This document shows positions 51,007 to 59,885 of a DNA stretch of 64,000 bases, piece by piece (the stretch's first letter is position 1; every line of letters begins with the position of its first letter). The DNA is from Desulfovibrionales bacterium (lineage in GTDB: Bacteria > Desulfobacterota > QYQD01), in the NCBI GenBank assembly GCA_028715605.1, contig JAQURM010000001.1:62001-126000 (forward strand), given 5' to 3'. The position numbers and the translations under genes are program-made. The notes beneath the pieces were generated by a model that worked only from the letters and a program-made list of their open reading frames with translations, was not told where the DNA came from and ran no database searches.

Positions 51007-51567
51007 GTGATTACCGATACCCATTACCTAACCGACCTGAAAAAATCCATTACACGAGGAGGCCTTGTAGATGTTACCGGGCTGAAAGGCTCTTCCCTGG
51101 CCTTTGCCCTGGCCGAAATCGAAAAAACACTCTCCGGCCCTGTCATATGTGTAACCCCTGGCTTAAAGGAGGCAGAACTCTATGCCACGGAGTTTGCCTT
51201 TTTCTGTAAACGGCCGGTCTTTGTCTTCCCGCCCTATGAAGTCTTTCCTTTCAGCGAACTATCCCCCCACAGGACCACGGTAAGCCGCCGTATCGAGACC
51301 CTTTACCGCATGGTCTCCGGTGATCCTAACTTTATCGTCGTGGTTCCGGTGGAGGCCCTATTACAAAAGTTGCTGCCCAAAAAGGCGCTGACCGATTTTG
51401 TCGATTATATCGTTACTCATGAAGATATCGACCGCCAGACCTTAAGAGAAAAGCTGATAGCCGGCGGCTATACCGCTACCTCGCTCGTGCAGGAAGTGGG
51501 AGACTTCAGCATCCGGGGTGGCATTATAGACGTTTTTCCCCCCTGCACACCAATCCCGTCCGTATAG
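51007..51567 (+). CDS. mfd: Transcription-repair coupling factor Mfd, N-terminal part (frameshifted)
   Basis: The UvrB-like N-terminal module of Mfd, with LVDVTGLKGSSLAFALAE, ELYATEFAFFCKR, FPPYEVFPFSELSPH and VQEVGDFSIRGGIIDVFPP. The frame then runs to an early stop. GTG at 51007 is the likely start, just after the MITE-like element, without a strong ribosome binding site. The break is at the run of six C at 51538-51543: with a seventh C the frame continues FPPLHTNPVRIDCLGDWVES into the next segment. Either an assembly error or a real lesion. Confidence 0.9.
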   Translation: MITDTHYLTDLKKSITRGGLVDVTGLKGSSLAFALAEIEKTLSGPVICVTPGLKEAELYATEFAFFCKRPVFVFPPYEVFPFSELSPHRTTVSRRIETLYRMVSGDPNFIVVVPVEALLQKLLPKKALTDFVDYIVTHEDIDRQTLREKLIAGGYTATSLVQEVGDFSIRGGIIDVFPPCTPIPSV

Positions 51568-51584
51568 ACTGTCTTGGAGATTGG

Positions 51585-54503
51585 GTGGAATCCATCCGTG
51601 AGTTTGATCGCCTCACCCAGAGGTCTATACGCGAGATCAATGAGATCATACTCCTTCCGGTACATGAGGTTATTTTGGGAGAGCAAGAAGCCGCCTATGC
51701 CCTGAAACATATCCGCCAATATGCTATGGAGCGGGATATTGCCCTCGACGGGATAAAAGAAATCGAGGCCCAGATAGAACAGCGCATTCACTTCACCGGC
51801 TCTGAATTCCTCCTGCCTTTATTCTATCCCGAACTTTCCGCCTGGCACGATTACCTCCCGGCCGCCGTGCCTGCCGGCAGGCAGGAGGGTCTCCTGGTGA
51901 GTATAGATCCTGCAAGAATAGGAGAAGAACAGGCCCGTTTTCAGAACAAGATCAAAGAAATTAATATAACCGCCCGTGCTGACTCCCGTTTTTGCTCGGA
52001 GCCGCAGGATCTTTATCAAATTGACCAGGACTGGGCAGATTTGATCCCGGCTGCCTCCCATGTACGCATCATATCCTTACCCATAGAAGATGAAACGGGT
52101 GCCGGCGAAAAATTGCGCCTGGCTACGCTGGGCAATGAAGATATAAGGGCTGAATCACAGCCTGGTCATGAGCAGGAAGACCTTTTCACGGCCTTAACCC
52201 GGCGGATAACCGCCTGGCTGGACGAAGGAGAATCTGTTTACCTCGTATGCCGCACGATTCATACTGCGGAACAGGTTAAGAGGCTTCTGGCCGATTGCCG
52301 CATCCAGGCCGAGGTACTGGATACACCTTTCCATTTTGCCCTGGAATCATCGAATCAAAAGGTGCGCATCCATACCGGAGATATCTCGCGCGGCTTCCGC
52401 TTTCCCGCCTATAGGCTTATTCTGATGACTGAGGGCGAGCTGTTCGGTGAAAGGGTAAAAAAACCGGCTGCGGCCATAAAGAAAAAGTTTTCCCCCATTT
52501 TAGACTTTAGCGAGCTTAAGCCTGACGACCTGATCGTTCATCGCGACCACGGCATTGGCATGTATCGTAATCTGGTCCGGCTGGAGGTAGATAACACCGC
52601 CAACGACTATCTGTTATTGGAATACCGGGATGGAGATAAGCTCTATCTGCCTGTATATAGACTCAATGTACTGCAAAAATATATAGGCGTAGAAGGTTAT
52701 AGCCCGCAAATCAACAAATTAGGCGGAAAGTCCTGGCAACTCGCCCGGAAACGGGTCCAGGAAGCCATCTGGAAGGTGGCCCTGGAGCTGCTGGATATCT
52801 ACGCCCGGCGGAAGGTGGAAAAGGGCTTTGCCTTTTCACCACCTGATAGTCTTTATAAGGAGTTCGAGCTATCCTTTGAACATGAAGAGACCCCGGACCA
52901 GATAGCCGCCATAGAAGATACCATAGGAGACATGACTTCACCCCGGCCTATGGATCGATTGATATGCGGGGACGTAGGTTATGGAAAGACCGAGGTGGCC
53001 TTGCGCGCGGCATTTAAGGCCGTAATGGACGGCAGGCAGGTAGCCATACTGGTACCCACAACTGTCCTTGCCGAACAACATTTTCAGACCTTCAGCCGCC
53101 GTCTTTCTCCCTTTCCGGTAGCTGTGGCCTGTCTCAGCCGCTTCCGCACCGCCAAGGAACAAAAACAGATCCTGTCCAGCCTGGCGGAGGGCAAGGTAGA
53201 TATCGTCATCGGTACGCACCGCCTGTTGCAAAAGGATATTAAATTTCACGACCCGGGACTACTTATTATAGATGAAGAACACCGTTTTGGCGTCAGGCAT
53301 AAAGAACAACTGAAAAAAATTAAGAAGACCTTAGATGTCCTCACCCTGACGGCAACACCTATTCCCCGTACCCTTCAGATGTCCCTCCTCAGTGTACGCG
53401 ATCTTAGCGTAATAAGCACACCTCCTCAGGATCGTATCCCGGTTAAAACCTACGTAACCAGGTTCGATGATAATGTAATACGGGAGGCCATCATCCGGGA
53501 ATATCAACGCGGCGGTCAGGTCTTCTTTCTGCATAATCGGGTGGCCGGCATTGAGGCGGTGGCCGAACGTTTGCGGAGGCTGGTCCCGGAGGTGCGCATA
53601 GCCATCGCCCACGGACAGCTTTCCAGCAGGGCGCTGGAAGAGATCATGGTGAGATTTGTACGCCGGGAGATAGACGTATTGGTCTGCACTACTATTATCG
53701 AGTCCGGCCTGGACATTCCCTCGGCTAATACCATAATCATCAACCGGGCTGATCGCCTTGGTCTGGCCGAGATTTACCAGCTCCGTGGCCGTGTGGGGCG
53801 CTCTAAAGAGCAGGCCTATGCCTACCTGTTAGTCCCGTCACCGGCCCACCTTACCAGGGATGCCCAAAAAAGGCTCGAGGCCTTATTGGATCTCAGCGAA
53901 TTGGGATCCAGTTTTAAGCTGGCCATGAGTGACCTCCAGATCAGAGGCGCCGGCAATATACTTGGAACCAGCCAGACCGGACATATTGCGGTAGTGGGTT
54001 ATGACCTGTATCTGGATCTCCTTGAAAAGACCGTAAACGAACTTAAGGGTACCCCGGTTGAAGAAGAGTTTGAGCCGGAAATTAATCTTAAGGTTTCTGC
54101 CTACATACCGGAAAACTATCTGCCGGAGCCGGATCAGCGTCTCATTACCTACCGCCGCTTAACTATGGCAGATACGGTTACGGCGCTCTCAGACATAAAG
54201 GATGAACTAACAGACCGCTATGGCCCCATACCCCCCGAGGTCGAAGACCTCATGTCTATCATGGAAATCAAACAGGATCTCAAGAAACTCAGGGTGCACC
54301 GCCTGGACAGCGCTAATGGTCATGTTATCTTGAGCTTCAGCGATAAGACCAGACTTCATCCGGAAACAATCCTGTCGTTAATCCGTCGTAACCGGGGTAA
54401 GTACCGCTTTACTCCTGAGAATAAACTCTATGCGGCCCTACCCGGTGATGAAGGGGTACAGATACTTGAGGAAGTCAAAAAAGTCTTGCAAGCCCTTTTG
54501 TAA
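51585..54503 (+). CDS. mfd: Transcription-repair coupling factor Mfd, main part
   Basis: The remaining 970 residues of Mfd: an RNA-polymerase-interacting domain (LVRLEVDNTANDYLLLEY region), then SF2 helicase motifs GDVGYGKTEVALRA (Walker A), IDEEHRFGV (II), TATPIPRTLQMS (III), IESGLDIPSANTIIINRAD (V), and QLRGRVGRS (VI), and a C-terminal TRCF domain. Mfd removes stalled RNA polymerase and recruits UvrA. The first codon of this open frame (GTG 51585) is not a real start; this part joins 51007-51567. Confidence 0.93.
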   Translation: MESIREFDRLTQRSIREINEIILLPVHEVILGEQEAAYALKHIRQYAMERDIALDGIKEIEAQIEQRIHFTGSEFLLPLFYPELSAWHDYLPAAVPAGRQEGLLVSIDPARIGEEQARFQNKIKEINITARADSRFCSEPQDLYQIDQDWADLIPAASHVRIISLPIEDETGAGEKLRLATLGNEDIRAESQPGHEQEDLFTALTRRITAWLDEGESVYLVCRTIHTAEQVKRLLADCRIQAEVLDTPFHFALESSNQKVRIHTGDISRGFRFPAYRLILMTEGELFGERVKKPAAAIKKKFSPILDFSELKPDDLIVHRDHGIGMYRNLVRLEVDNTANDYLLLEYRDGDKLYLPVYRLNVLQKYIGVEGYSPQINKLGGKSWQLARKRVQEAIWKVALELLDIYARRKVEKGFAFSPPDSLYKEFELSFEHEETPDQIAAIEDTIGDMTSPRPMDRLICGDVGYGKTEVALRAAFKAVMDGRQVAILVPTTVLAEQHFQTFSRRLSPFPVAVACLSRFRTAKEQKQILSSLAEGKVDIVIGTHRLLQKDIKFHDPGLLIIDEEHRFGVRHKEQLKKIKKTLDVLTLTATPIPRTLQMSLLSVRDLSVISTPPQDRIPVKTYVTRFDDNVIREAIIREYQRGGQVFFLHNRVAGIEAVAERLRRLVPEVRIAIAHGQLSSRALEEIMVRFVRREIDVLVCTTIIESGLDIPSANTIIINRADRLGLAEIYQLRGRVGRSKEQAYAYLLVPSPAHLTRDAQKRLEALLDLSELGSSFKLAMSDLQIRGAGNILGTSQTGHIAVVGYDLYLDLLEKTVNELKGTPVEEEFEPEINLKVSAYIPENYLPEPDQRLITYRRLTMADTVTALSDIKDELTDRYGPIPPEVEDLMSIMEIKQDLKKLRVHRLDSANGHVILSFSDKTRLHPETILSLIRRNRGKYRFTPENKLYAALPGDEGVQILEEVKKVLQALL

Positions 54504-54565
54504 GATGCTAATGTCCAACTACAAGTAAAGATTACATTTTATGTTCTCATAATGAAACCTTGACC

Positions 54566-55537
54566 ATGAAACCGATCAATTTCTTTTTTCTTCTCATCTT
54601 TTCGCTTATCTTTCTCCTCCCTGTGGTAAGTTCTGCCGAAATTGTCGATCGTATTGTAGCCATCGTCAATGAAGACGTCATAACCCTGGCGGAATTGGGC
54701 AAAGAAGAACAGCGTGTTATCGGTCAACTCCAGCAGGAGGCTTCAGCCGCCGCCATAGAAAGAGAAAAAGGGAAAATAAGAACCGAGGTGCTTAATCACC
54801 TTATTGAGCGAAAGCTGGCTGAGCAGGAGGCAAAAAGGCTCGGATTGTCTGTGTCTGAGGCAGAAGTCGATGCGGCCGTCGAAAAAATTATTCGTGATCA
54901 TGGGATAACCAGGGAACAACTGACGGCCCGCCTGGAACAGGACGGCATCTCCATGGAAGAGTACCGCCAGAAACTCAAGGAACAGATAGAACGCTTCAAA
55001 TTGATCAGCCAGGCAATCAATGCCAAGATCGTTATAACTGAAGACAAACTCAGAGAGTATTATAAAGATAACCAACACAGTTATACCGGCCAACAAGAAT
55101 ATGGGGTTCAGCATATTGTCTTCAGCATACCCGGTAGTTGTAGTGAGGAAGAAAAACACGCTATCCTTAAAAAGGCCGAAGATATCCGCCAGCGGGCTAA
55201 GGATGGGGCTGATTTTGAAGGCCTGGCCAGGCAGTTTTCCGGATATCCCACCGCATCTGAGGGCGGCAATCTGGGCTATCTGGATAAAAATGAGCTGGCG
55301 CCATATATGAAGGACGTTATTACCTCTCTTAAAACCGGAGAAGTAAGTTCCGTAGTTGAAACTCCTATCGGCTATCAAATCTTTAAAGTTATAGATATTA
55401 AGGGATCAAAAGAAAAAACATTTGAAGAGGCAAGGGAAGAAATATATCAAGTGCTGTTTGAGCAAGATGTGAACAAGCGTTTTATGGTCTGGATAAAAGA
55501 GCTTCGCGATAGGTCATATATAGAGGTCTTACTTTGA
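54566..55537 (+). CDS. SurA/PpiC-type peptidyl-prolyl isomerase chaperone
   Basis: A periplasmic parvulin. Signal peptide FFFLLIFSLIFLLPVVSS, cleaved near SSAEI. SurA-like N-terminal domain (IVDRIVAIVNEDVITLAEL, LIERKLAEQEAKRLGL) then one PPIC domain (QHIVFSIPG, FEGLARQFSGYPTASEGGNLG in pieces, ETPIGYQIFKVID). 323 residues. It would help fold outer-membrane proteins. ATG at 54566 is preferred over a TTG two codons earlier. Same direction as mfd and 62 bases later, probably one operon with recO downstream. Confidence 0.85.
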   Translation: MKPINFFFLLIFSLIFLLPVVSSAEIVDRIVAIVNEDVITLAELGKEEQRVIGQLQQEASAAAIEREKGKIRTEVLNHLIERKLAEQEAKRLGLSVSEAEVDAAVEKIIRDHGITREQLTARLEQDGISMEEYRQKLKEQIERFKLISQAINAKIVITEDKLREYYKDNQHSYTGQQEYGVQHIVFSIPGSCSEEEKHAILKKAEDIRQRAKDGADFEGLARQFSGYPTASEGGNLGYLDKNELAPYMKDVITSLKTGEVSSVVETPIGYQIFKVIDIKGSKEKTFEEAREEIYQVLFEQDVNKRFMVWIKELRDRSYIEVLL

Positions 55538-55638
55538 GCGCCAACGGTACGGAAACCAAAAATAAAGGTTCCTGCCCCTTATTTTTTAATCGGAAAAATT
55601 TGCCGATCTATATATAAAAACCAAAAACCGGGGGGCAC

Positions 55639-56472
55639 ATGGAGTCTATCGGCGATTATCTAAAACGCGAGAGGGAACTCAGAAACATAACCCTGGAAGA
55701 GGTTGCCAATGCTACCAGAATTAATATCGGCATTCTAAGAAACATAGAAGATGGGCAAGCGGAAAGGCTTCCGGCAGAGGTATTTGTTCGGGGCTTTATC
55801 CGTTGCTATGCTCAATATGTTGGGTTAGATCCTAACGACGTCCTCCTCCGCTATCAGCCTCAGACTACATCATCCGAACATCAAGAAGAAACTAGCCCTC
55901 CTCCCGAAAAACCCGAAAAGAAGATATGGCTGTTCTTTTCCAGTCATAGAAAACTCCTTAAGATATCTATATCAATCATTATCGTTGTCTTTCTCTTGAG
56001 TCTCGTGGTTACTATCGGCAAAAAGGAACCCCTTAAAAAAGAACAACCGCCCTTGTCCAAAAGCTCCGCCCCGGCGCATCCACGACCGGTCGAGGCCAAT
56101 CGTGTTCTTGACCAGGCCCAAACAGATGCCCCCGAACAAACAAACATTCCTGCTCCTCAAGCGAAAGCACAGGAGCCGCCTCAACTCCAAAATATCACGC
56201 CCGGGCACATCTACGAAAAGCAACATGAGTTACGGGCCGTTTTTAAAGAAAATACGTGGGTGCAGGCGGTGATTGACGAACAGAACCTGCAGGAGTACTC
56301 CTTTAAGGCAGGTGAAACCATCACCTGGACGATGGGTAACAAAATAAGGCTAATTATAGGCAACGCCGGCGGCATGGATCTTTATCTGGATGGCGAGCAA
56401 ATGAAGCCCCTTGGGGATAGCGGGCAGGTAGTGGATATTACTCTGCCGCTGCCAAACCCCAAGGTAATGTGA
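55639..56472 (+). CDS. rodZ: RodZ-like helix-turn-helix membrane protein
   Basis: Residues 1-75 form the RodZ HTH (IGDYLKRERELRNITLEEV, VRGFIRCYAQYVGLDP), 107-127 a membrane helix (SISIIIVVFLLSLVV), then a Pro/Gln-rich linker and a C-terminal DUF4115-type beta domain (AVIDEQNLQEYSFKAGE, RLIIGNAGGMDL). This is the RodZ layout, which links MreB to cell-wall synthesis. 277 residues. GGGGGG precedes the ATG. Confidence 0.87.
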   Translation: MESIGDYLKRERELRNITLEEVANATRINIGILRNIEDGQAERLPAEVFVRGFIRCYAQYVGLDPNDVLLRYQPQTTSSEHQEETSPPPEKPEKKIWLFFSSHRKLLKISISIIIVVFLLSLVVTIGKKEPLKKEQPPLSKSSAPAHPRPVEANRVLDQAQTDAPEQTNIPAPQAKAQEPPQLQNITPGHIYEKQHELRAVFKENTWVQAVIDEQNLQEYSFKAGETITWTMGNKIRLIIGNAGGMDLYLDGEQMKPLGDSGQVVDITLPLPNPKVM

Positions 56473-56539
56473 TCTATCCCGAATCAAGGAAATTAACCAA
56501 TAATTCAAGAAAATCTGCGTAATCTGTGGATTAAAGCCT

Positions 56540-57304
56540 ATGCCTCTCCTCAAAACACCCGCCATCATACTTAACCATAAGGACTTTGGTGAATCTGACA
56601 AGATTATTACCTTCTTTACATATTCTTTAGGTAAAATAACAAGCATTGCCAAGGGCGCTAAAAAGAGCCGCAGGCGCTTTGCCAACCAGTTGGATCTATT
56701 TTCCTTCGTCCGGCCTATTCTCTGGGAAAAACAGCGTTCATCTCTAACCAGAATCGACCAATGTGACCTGCTGCAATCGTTTCCTTCCATACGAAAGGCG
56801 CCCGAAAGATTTGCTTATGCCGCTTATTTCTGTGAACTGGTAGATGCCTGGGTAAGGGATCGTGATCCCCATGCCGAACTTTTCTATCTTTTACTATGGG
56901 CCCTTCGCATGGTCGATCAAGGCGCCTCTTTAGCCCCTCTATCTGTAATTTTTCACCTGCGCCTCCTCACCATAGTCGGTTATGCCCCTAATTTTATAGC
57001 TTGTGTTAACTGTAATCTATGGAAAGGTGGACAGGTTTCTTATAGTTTTAATTATGAAAAGGGGGGCATTGTCTGCTCTGACTGCGCCTTTAATCTTCCC
57101 TTAAAAAATCGTCTTTCGCCAGGCACTGTAAAACTCCTCTCGTTAGCCCAAAAAACGTCTCTAGCCAAGCTTTCCCGACTACATTTTAGCGCTCAACCAT
57201 TGGCCGAAAGCACACCTATCCTGGAAAATTTTGTACACAGCCTTCTGGACAAAGAAATAAAATCCTACCGATTCTTATCCAAGGCCCAGGAGTGCATTCG
57301 GTAA
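56540..57304 (+). CDS. recO: DNA repair protein RecO
   Basis: Mediates RecA loading with RecR. The OB-fold start LLKTPAIILNHKDFGESDKI and FFTYSLGKITSIAKGAKKS are typical; the zinc motif is CVNCNLWKG...CSDC. 254 residues. Last gene of the mfd-recO run; it ends 50 bases before a palindromic element that separates it from the convergent ATPase gene. Confidence 0.92.
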   Translation: MPLLKTPAIILNHKDFGESDKIITFFTYSLGKITSIAKGAKKSRRRFANQLDLFSFVRPILWEKQRSSLTRIDQCDLLQSFPSIRKAPERFAYAAYFCELVDAWVRDRDPHAELFYLLLWALRMVDQGASLAPLSVIFHLRLLTIVGYAPNFIACVNCNLWKGGQVSYSFNYEKGGIVCSDCAFNLPLKNRLSPGTVKLLSLAQKTSLAKLSRLHFSAQPLAESTPILENFVHSLLDKEIKSYRFLSKAQECIR

Positions 57305-57354
57305 TGGATAGGACTGCTACCGGGGTTAACTTACAGGTTCTTCAGACTATTCTT

Positions 57355-57548
57355 TGTGAACTCGTAAAAGGTCCAAAATATCACGCAAGGCCGAAAAAAG
57401 AATAAAATTTGGAACTCAGAAACTCATGAAAAAATCTTTTATCCTGATTTTTCGCCTCGGCGAATCTGCCTTTGGCACGACTTGATTTCCAGATTTTTAT
57501 TTTTCTTTGCGCCTTTGCGTGAGAGATTGACTTTTTACAAGACCATCA
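57355..57548. mobile_element. MITE-like palindromic element with GACTTTTTAC ends
   Basis: GAACTCGTAAAAGGTCC (57358-57374) and TTGACTTTTTACAAGACCATC (written in part, 57528-57548) are terminal inverted repeats related to those at 50845-51000. Just inside, long arms starting TCACGCAAGGC at the left and ending GCCTTTGCGTGA at the right form a large near-palindrome with central hairpin TTCGCC/GGCGAA. No open frame. It sits between convergent genes. Confidence 0.6.
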
Positions 57549-57556
57549 TTCTTTAA

Positions 57557-59014
57557 CTAACGATATTCGGTGGCCTGTCCGACCTGATTAAGTCTGGAAA
57601 ATTTTTTAAGTAACATCACTATCGCGCTCCGCATCTTTTCCCACTGCACAATGGGATCTGCGGTATTCTTCAGGGTCTCATTTTCACGTAGTTGACTGGC
57701 GGCTAGTTGGCCGGCCAAGCGGTAAAGCTGCCGCTCCTCCATAGCATAAAGCCGATTTAAAATTTCAGGAGGGATATGTTTAACCAGATCTTCTATCTCT
57801 GGCCATGGTTGTCCTTCGTCCTCAGCATCCGGTCGTAGCTGCGCCGGGACGTGCTCTCCGGTTTGGACGGGCCTCTCTGCATCGGTCTCTACTGCGACGG
57901 TGTGTTCTGCAGTGACAGGCTCCTTTTCCTTGCTGCTCGCCTGGGTCGAAGATGCGCCTTGGCGTGAAGACTTAACCGCTAAAAGTTCCGATGATGAGGA
58001 ATCGTCTTTTAATGTCGCGGCCTTATATACGGCGCCCGACTCCAGAGAAGGTATGTTTTCTTCCTCCTGTGTCTCAGGTATTACTTCTTCTGACCTCTTG
58101 TTTTCAGCACTCTCCTCTTGTAGATATACCGGGGCTTGAGCCTCCGGCTCTGTAGGCCGTTCTTTCCTGGCGTTCGCCTTGTCTTTCTTAAAAAAGCCCT
58201 TTTTAAACATATAGGCAAGGTTTTCTACCATGGTTTCATCTATGAATTGAAGCTGATTGGTCTCACCGGCCTTAAGGCATAATTTACATATCTTGTTGAC
58301 CACCCGCGGCACACCACGAGAATGTTTCCATATAGCCCTGACTGCCTGTTCAGTAAATATCTCTCTGGAACATCCGACCTGTTTTAGCCGATGAGCTATA
58401 TACCCCGCAACTAGTTCTGGGGAGTCTAGCCCCCTTACCTTACAATAAACCCCGATGCGCTGGTAGAGATTTTCCATCGACGGTCTTTCCAGCTTTTGCG
58501 CCAACTCTTTCTGGCCGGCAAGTACAAAAGTCACCAGATTCTGGCGGTCATCCTGCATATTGGTGAGAAGCCGCAGCCCCTGTAAGCTGGCCGGGTTCAG
58601 GACATTGGCTTCATCGATGAATATAACTACCTGTTTACCCTCGTCGGCTGTTCGATAAAGGATCTGATTAATTTCCTCCTGTAAATGGTCTTTCCACTTC
58701 GTAACTACCTTCTTATTTTCCAACTGGCCGATGATCTCGCGCATTATCTGTGTGAAAGACAGCGTGGGATTAGTAAGAAAGGCTATCTTGTATTTATCCG
58801 GGCCTAATTCGTTCAAGAGAATACGTAAGGCCAATGTCTTTCCTGTTCCAATATCCCCTACTATTACCGCCAGACACTCATTCCCCTCTTTAATGGCAAA
58901 TAAAATCTCTGATATGGCATCTTCCAAGCCGGGATTCTGCGGCCAATACATCTTCGGATCAGGCACATTATCAAACGGCGGCCGATTCAATCCCCAATAT
59001 CTGTAATAGGTCAT
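57557..59014 (-). CDS. ExeA-like AAA ATPase
   Basis: An ATPase of the ExeA/GspA type. LNRPPFDNVPDPKMYW is the family opening, Walker A VGDIGTGKTLALRIL, Walker B VVIFIDEANVL, sensor FVLAGQKEL, and the C-terminal winged helix with RGVPRVVNKICKLCL. Residues 275-400 are low-complexity and acidic, ending in a helical tail. 485 residues; no membrane helix found. Related ATPases act in type II secretion or in transposition; the partner gene argues for DNA or polysaccharide-related roles without deciding. Confidence 0.82.
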   Translation of the reverse strand: MTYYRYWGLNRPPFDNVPDPKMYWPQNPGLEDAISEILFAIKEGNECLAVIVGDIGTGKTLALRILLNELGPDKYKIAFLTNPTLSFTQIMREIIGQLENKKVVTKWKDHLQEEINQILYRTADEGKQVVIFIDEANVLNPASLQGLRLLTNMQDDRQNLVTFVLAGQKELAQKLERPSMENLYQRIGVYCKVRGLDSPELVAGYIAHRLKQVGCSREIFTEQAVRAIWKHSRGVPRVVNKICKLCLKAGETNQLQFIDETMVENLAYMFKKGFFKKDKANARKERPTEPEAQAPVYLQEESAENKRSEEVIPETQEEENIPSLESGAVYKAATLKDDSSSSELLAVKSSRQGASSTQASSKEKEPVTAEHTVAVETDAERPVQTGEHVPAQLRPDAEDEGQPWPEIEDLVKHIPPEILNRLYAMEERQLYRLAGQLAASQLRENETLKNTADPIVQWEKMRSAIVMLLKKFSRLNQVGQATEYR

Positions 59015-59457
59015 ATTAATCCCTCCCAGGCTCCCCCGTCCAATCCGGGTCTAAACACACGCCACTGCCGCCCTATCTTAAGCCCGACCAATTTTCCGGC
59101 TAAGAGTTCCTTGTAAACCGTAGCTGTGCTTACCTGGAGAGATCGGGCGGTCTCTTCCACGGTAAGCCATTGTTTATCAGTCTGCGGCTGGGCAGGTGTG
59201 ACATACACCGTAACCTTGATGGGGGAAAACGATTCATATCTAACCTCCAGGTCAAACTTCTTCAACGTGGCCCTGGACTCGCCATAGTCTTTGTTGCCGA
59301 TAGCGATCAAAGACTTAACTAAAGAATTAATTGCCTCATTGGGTTCGATGGTAATGCCCGGTTCAGATGGAGCCGGCAAGTCTATCGGCGGCTGCAAGTC
59401 TCTCTCTGCAACGTTATTACCTTCCCATCTCCTCCGAGCCAGACAGATTTTTTCCAT
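59011..59457 (-). CDS. Excisionase-type helix-turn-helix protein
   Basis: 148 residues. The C-terminal 55 residues are a MerR/excisionase-like HTH (LTVEETARSLQVSTATVYKE, KIGRQWRV); residues 40-95 form a beta/alpha unit of unknown type (SLVKSLIAIGNKDYGESRA). It overlaps the ATPase gene by 4 bases (ATGA), so the two work together. DNA binding is likely; the target is unknown. Confidence 0.75.
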   Translation of the reverse strand: MEKICLARRRWEGNNVAERDLQPPIDLPAPSEPGITIEPNEAINSLVKSLIAIGNKDYGESRATLKKFDLEVRYESFSPIKVTVYVTPAQPQTDKQWLTVEETARSLQVSTATVYKELLAGKLVGLKIGRQWRVFRPGLDGGAWEGLI

Positions 59458-59507
59458 ATCTAACTTACCTCAATAAACATACGTTCTCTGCGCATCTGTA
59501 TAGGCAC

Positions 59508-59534
59508 AAGCAAGGCCTCAAAAAGCCCTTGCTT
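59508..59534. other. Hairpin AAGCAAGG/CCTTGCTT in a 428-base gap
   Basis: An 8-base stem with an 11-base loop, followed by TTT on the plus strand. The gap 59458-59885 otherwise holds AT-rich sequence, one parS site and no supported gene. No cluster of DnaA boxes was noticed. Confidence 0.4.
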
Positions 59535-59804
59535 TATGTTATCGGAATTAATACGTGATTCTTTAATATCAGGCAGTCGCAAAAACCGTACCCTATTGGG
59601 CCGATAATTTTTTCCAATATATTCAAATTGTTACAAAAAGGAGCGGGGTTGGGGGCAACGCGATTACAAAACTTGTTAATACCCTTTGATAAAAAATTTG
59701 TAGATGCCCAGCATAGGGCACACAGTATATCGATCACGAAGTCTGTCTTAGACTGATTATATGTTAACCAATAACATCAAATAATTAACGACCACAGGTT
59801 GAGT

Positions 59805-59820
59805 TGTTCCACGTGAAACA
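59805..59820. promoter_or_regulatory. parS centromere site upstream of parA
   Basis: TGTTCCACGTGAAACA matches the bacterial parS consensus at 15 of 16 positions and sits within a longer 24-base near-palindrome (GAGTTGTT arms). ParB would load here. It lies 66 bases before parA. Confidence 0.85.
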
Positions 59821-59885
59821 ACTCAATATCCTGGGACATAAATGTCCTTTGCAAGGAAAACGTTTTGTGGTAACTTCACTTTATC

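Noticed and set aside
50698-51024. 108-codon minus-strand frame
   Set aside because: Consists of the MITE-like element and plain spacer; its translation has no protein character.
54743-55378. 211-codon minus-strand open frame
   Set aside because: Antisense to the SurA-like gene; no signal or domain.
59534-59737. 67-codon minus-strand frame in the gap before parA
   Set aside because: No ribosome binding site and no family resemblance; left unannotated.
59458-59885. Replication origin next to parAB
   Set aside because: No dnaA gene, cluster of DnaA boxes or gid genes are visible, so an origin cannot be claimed here.
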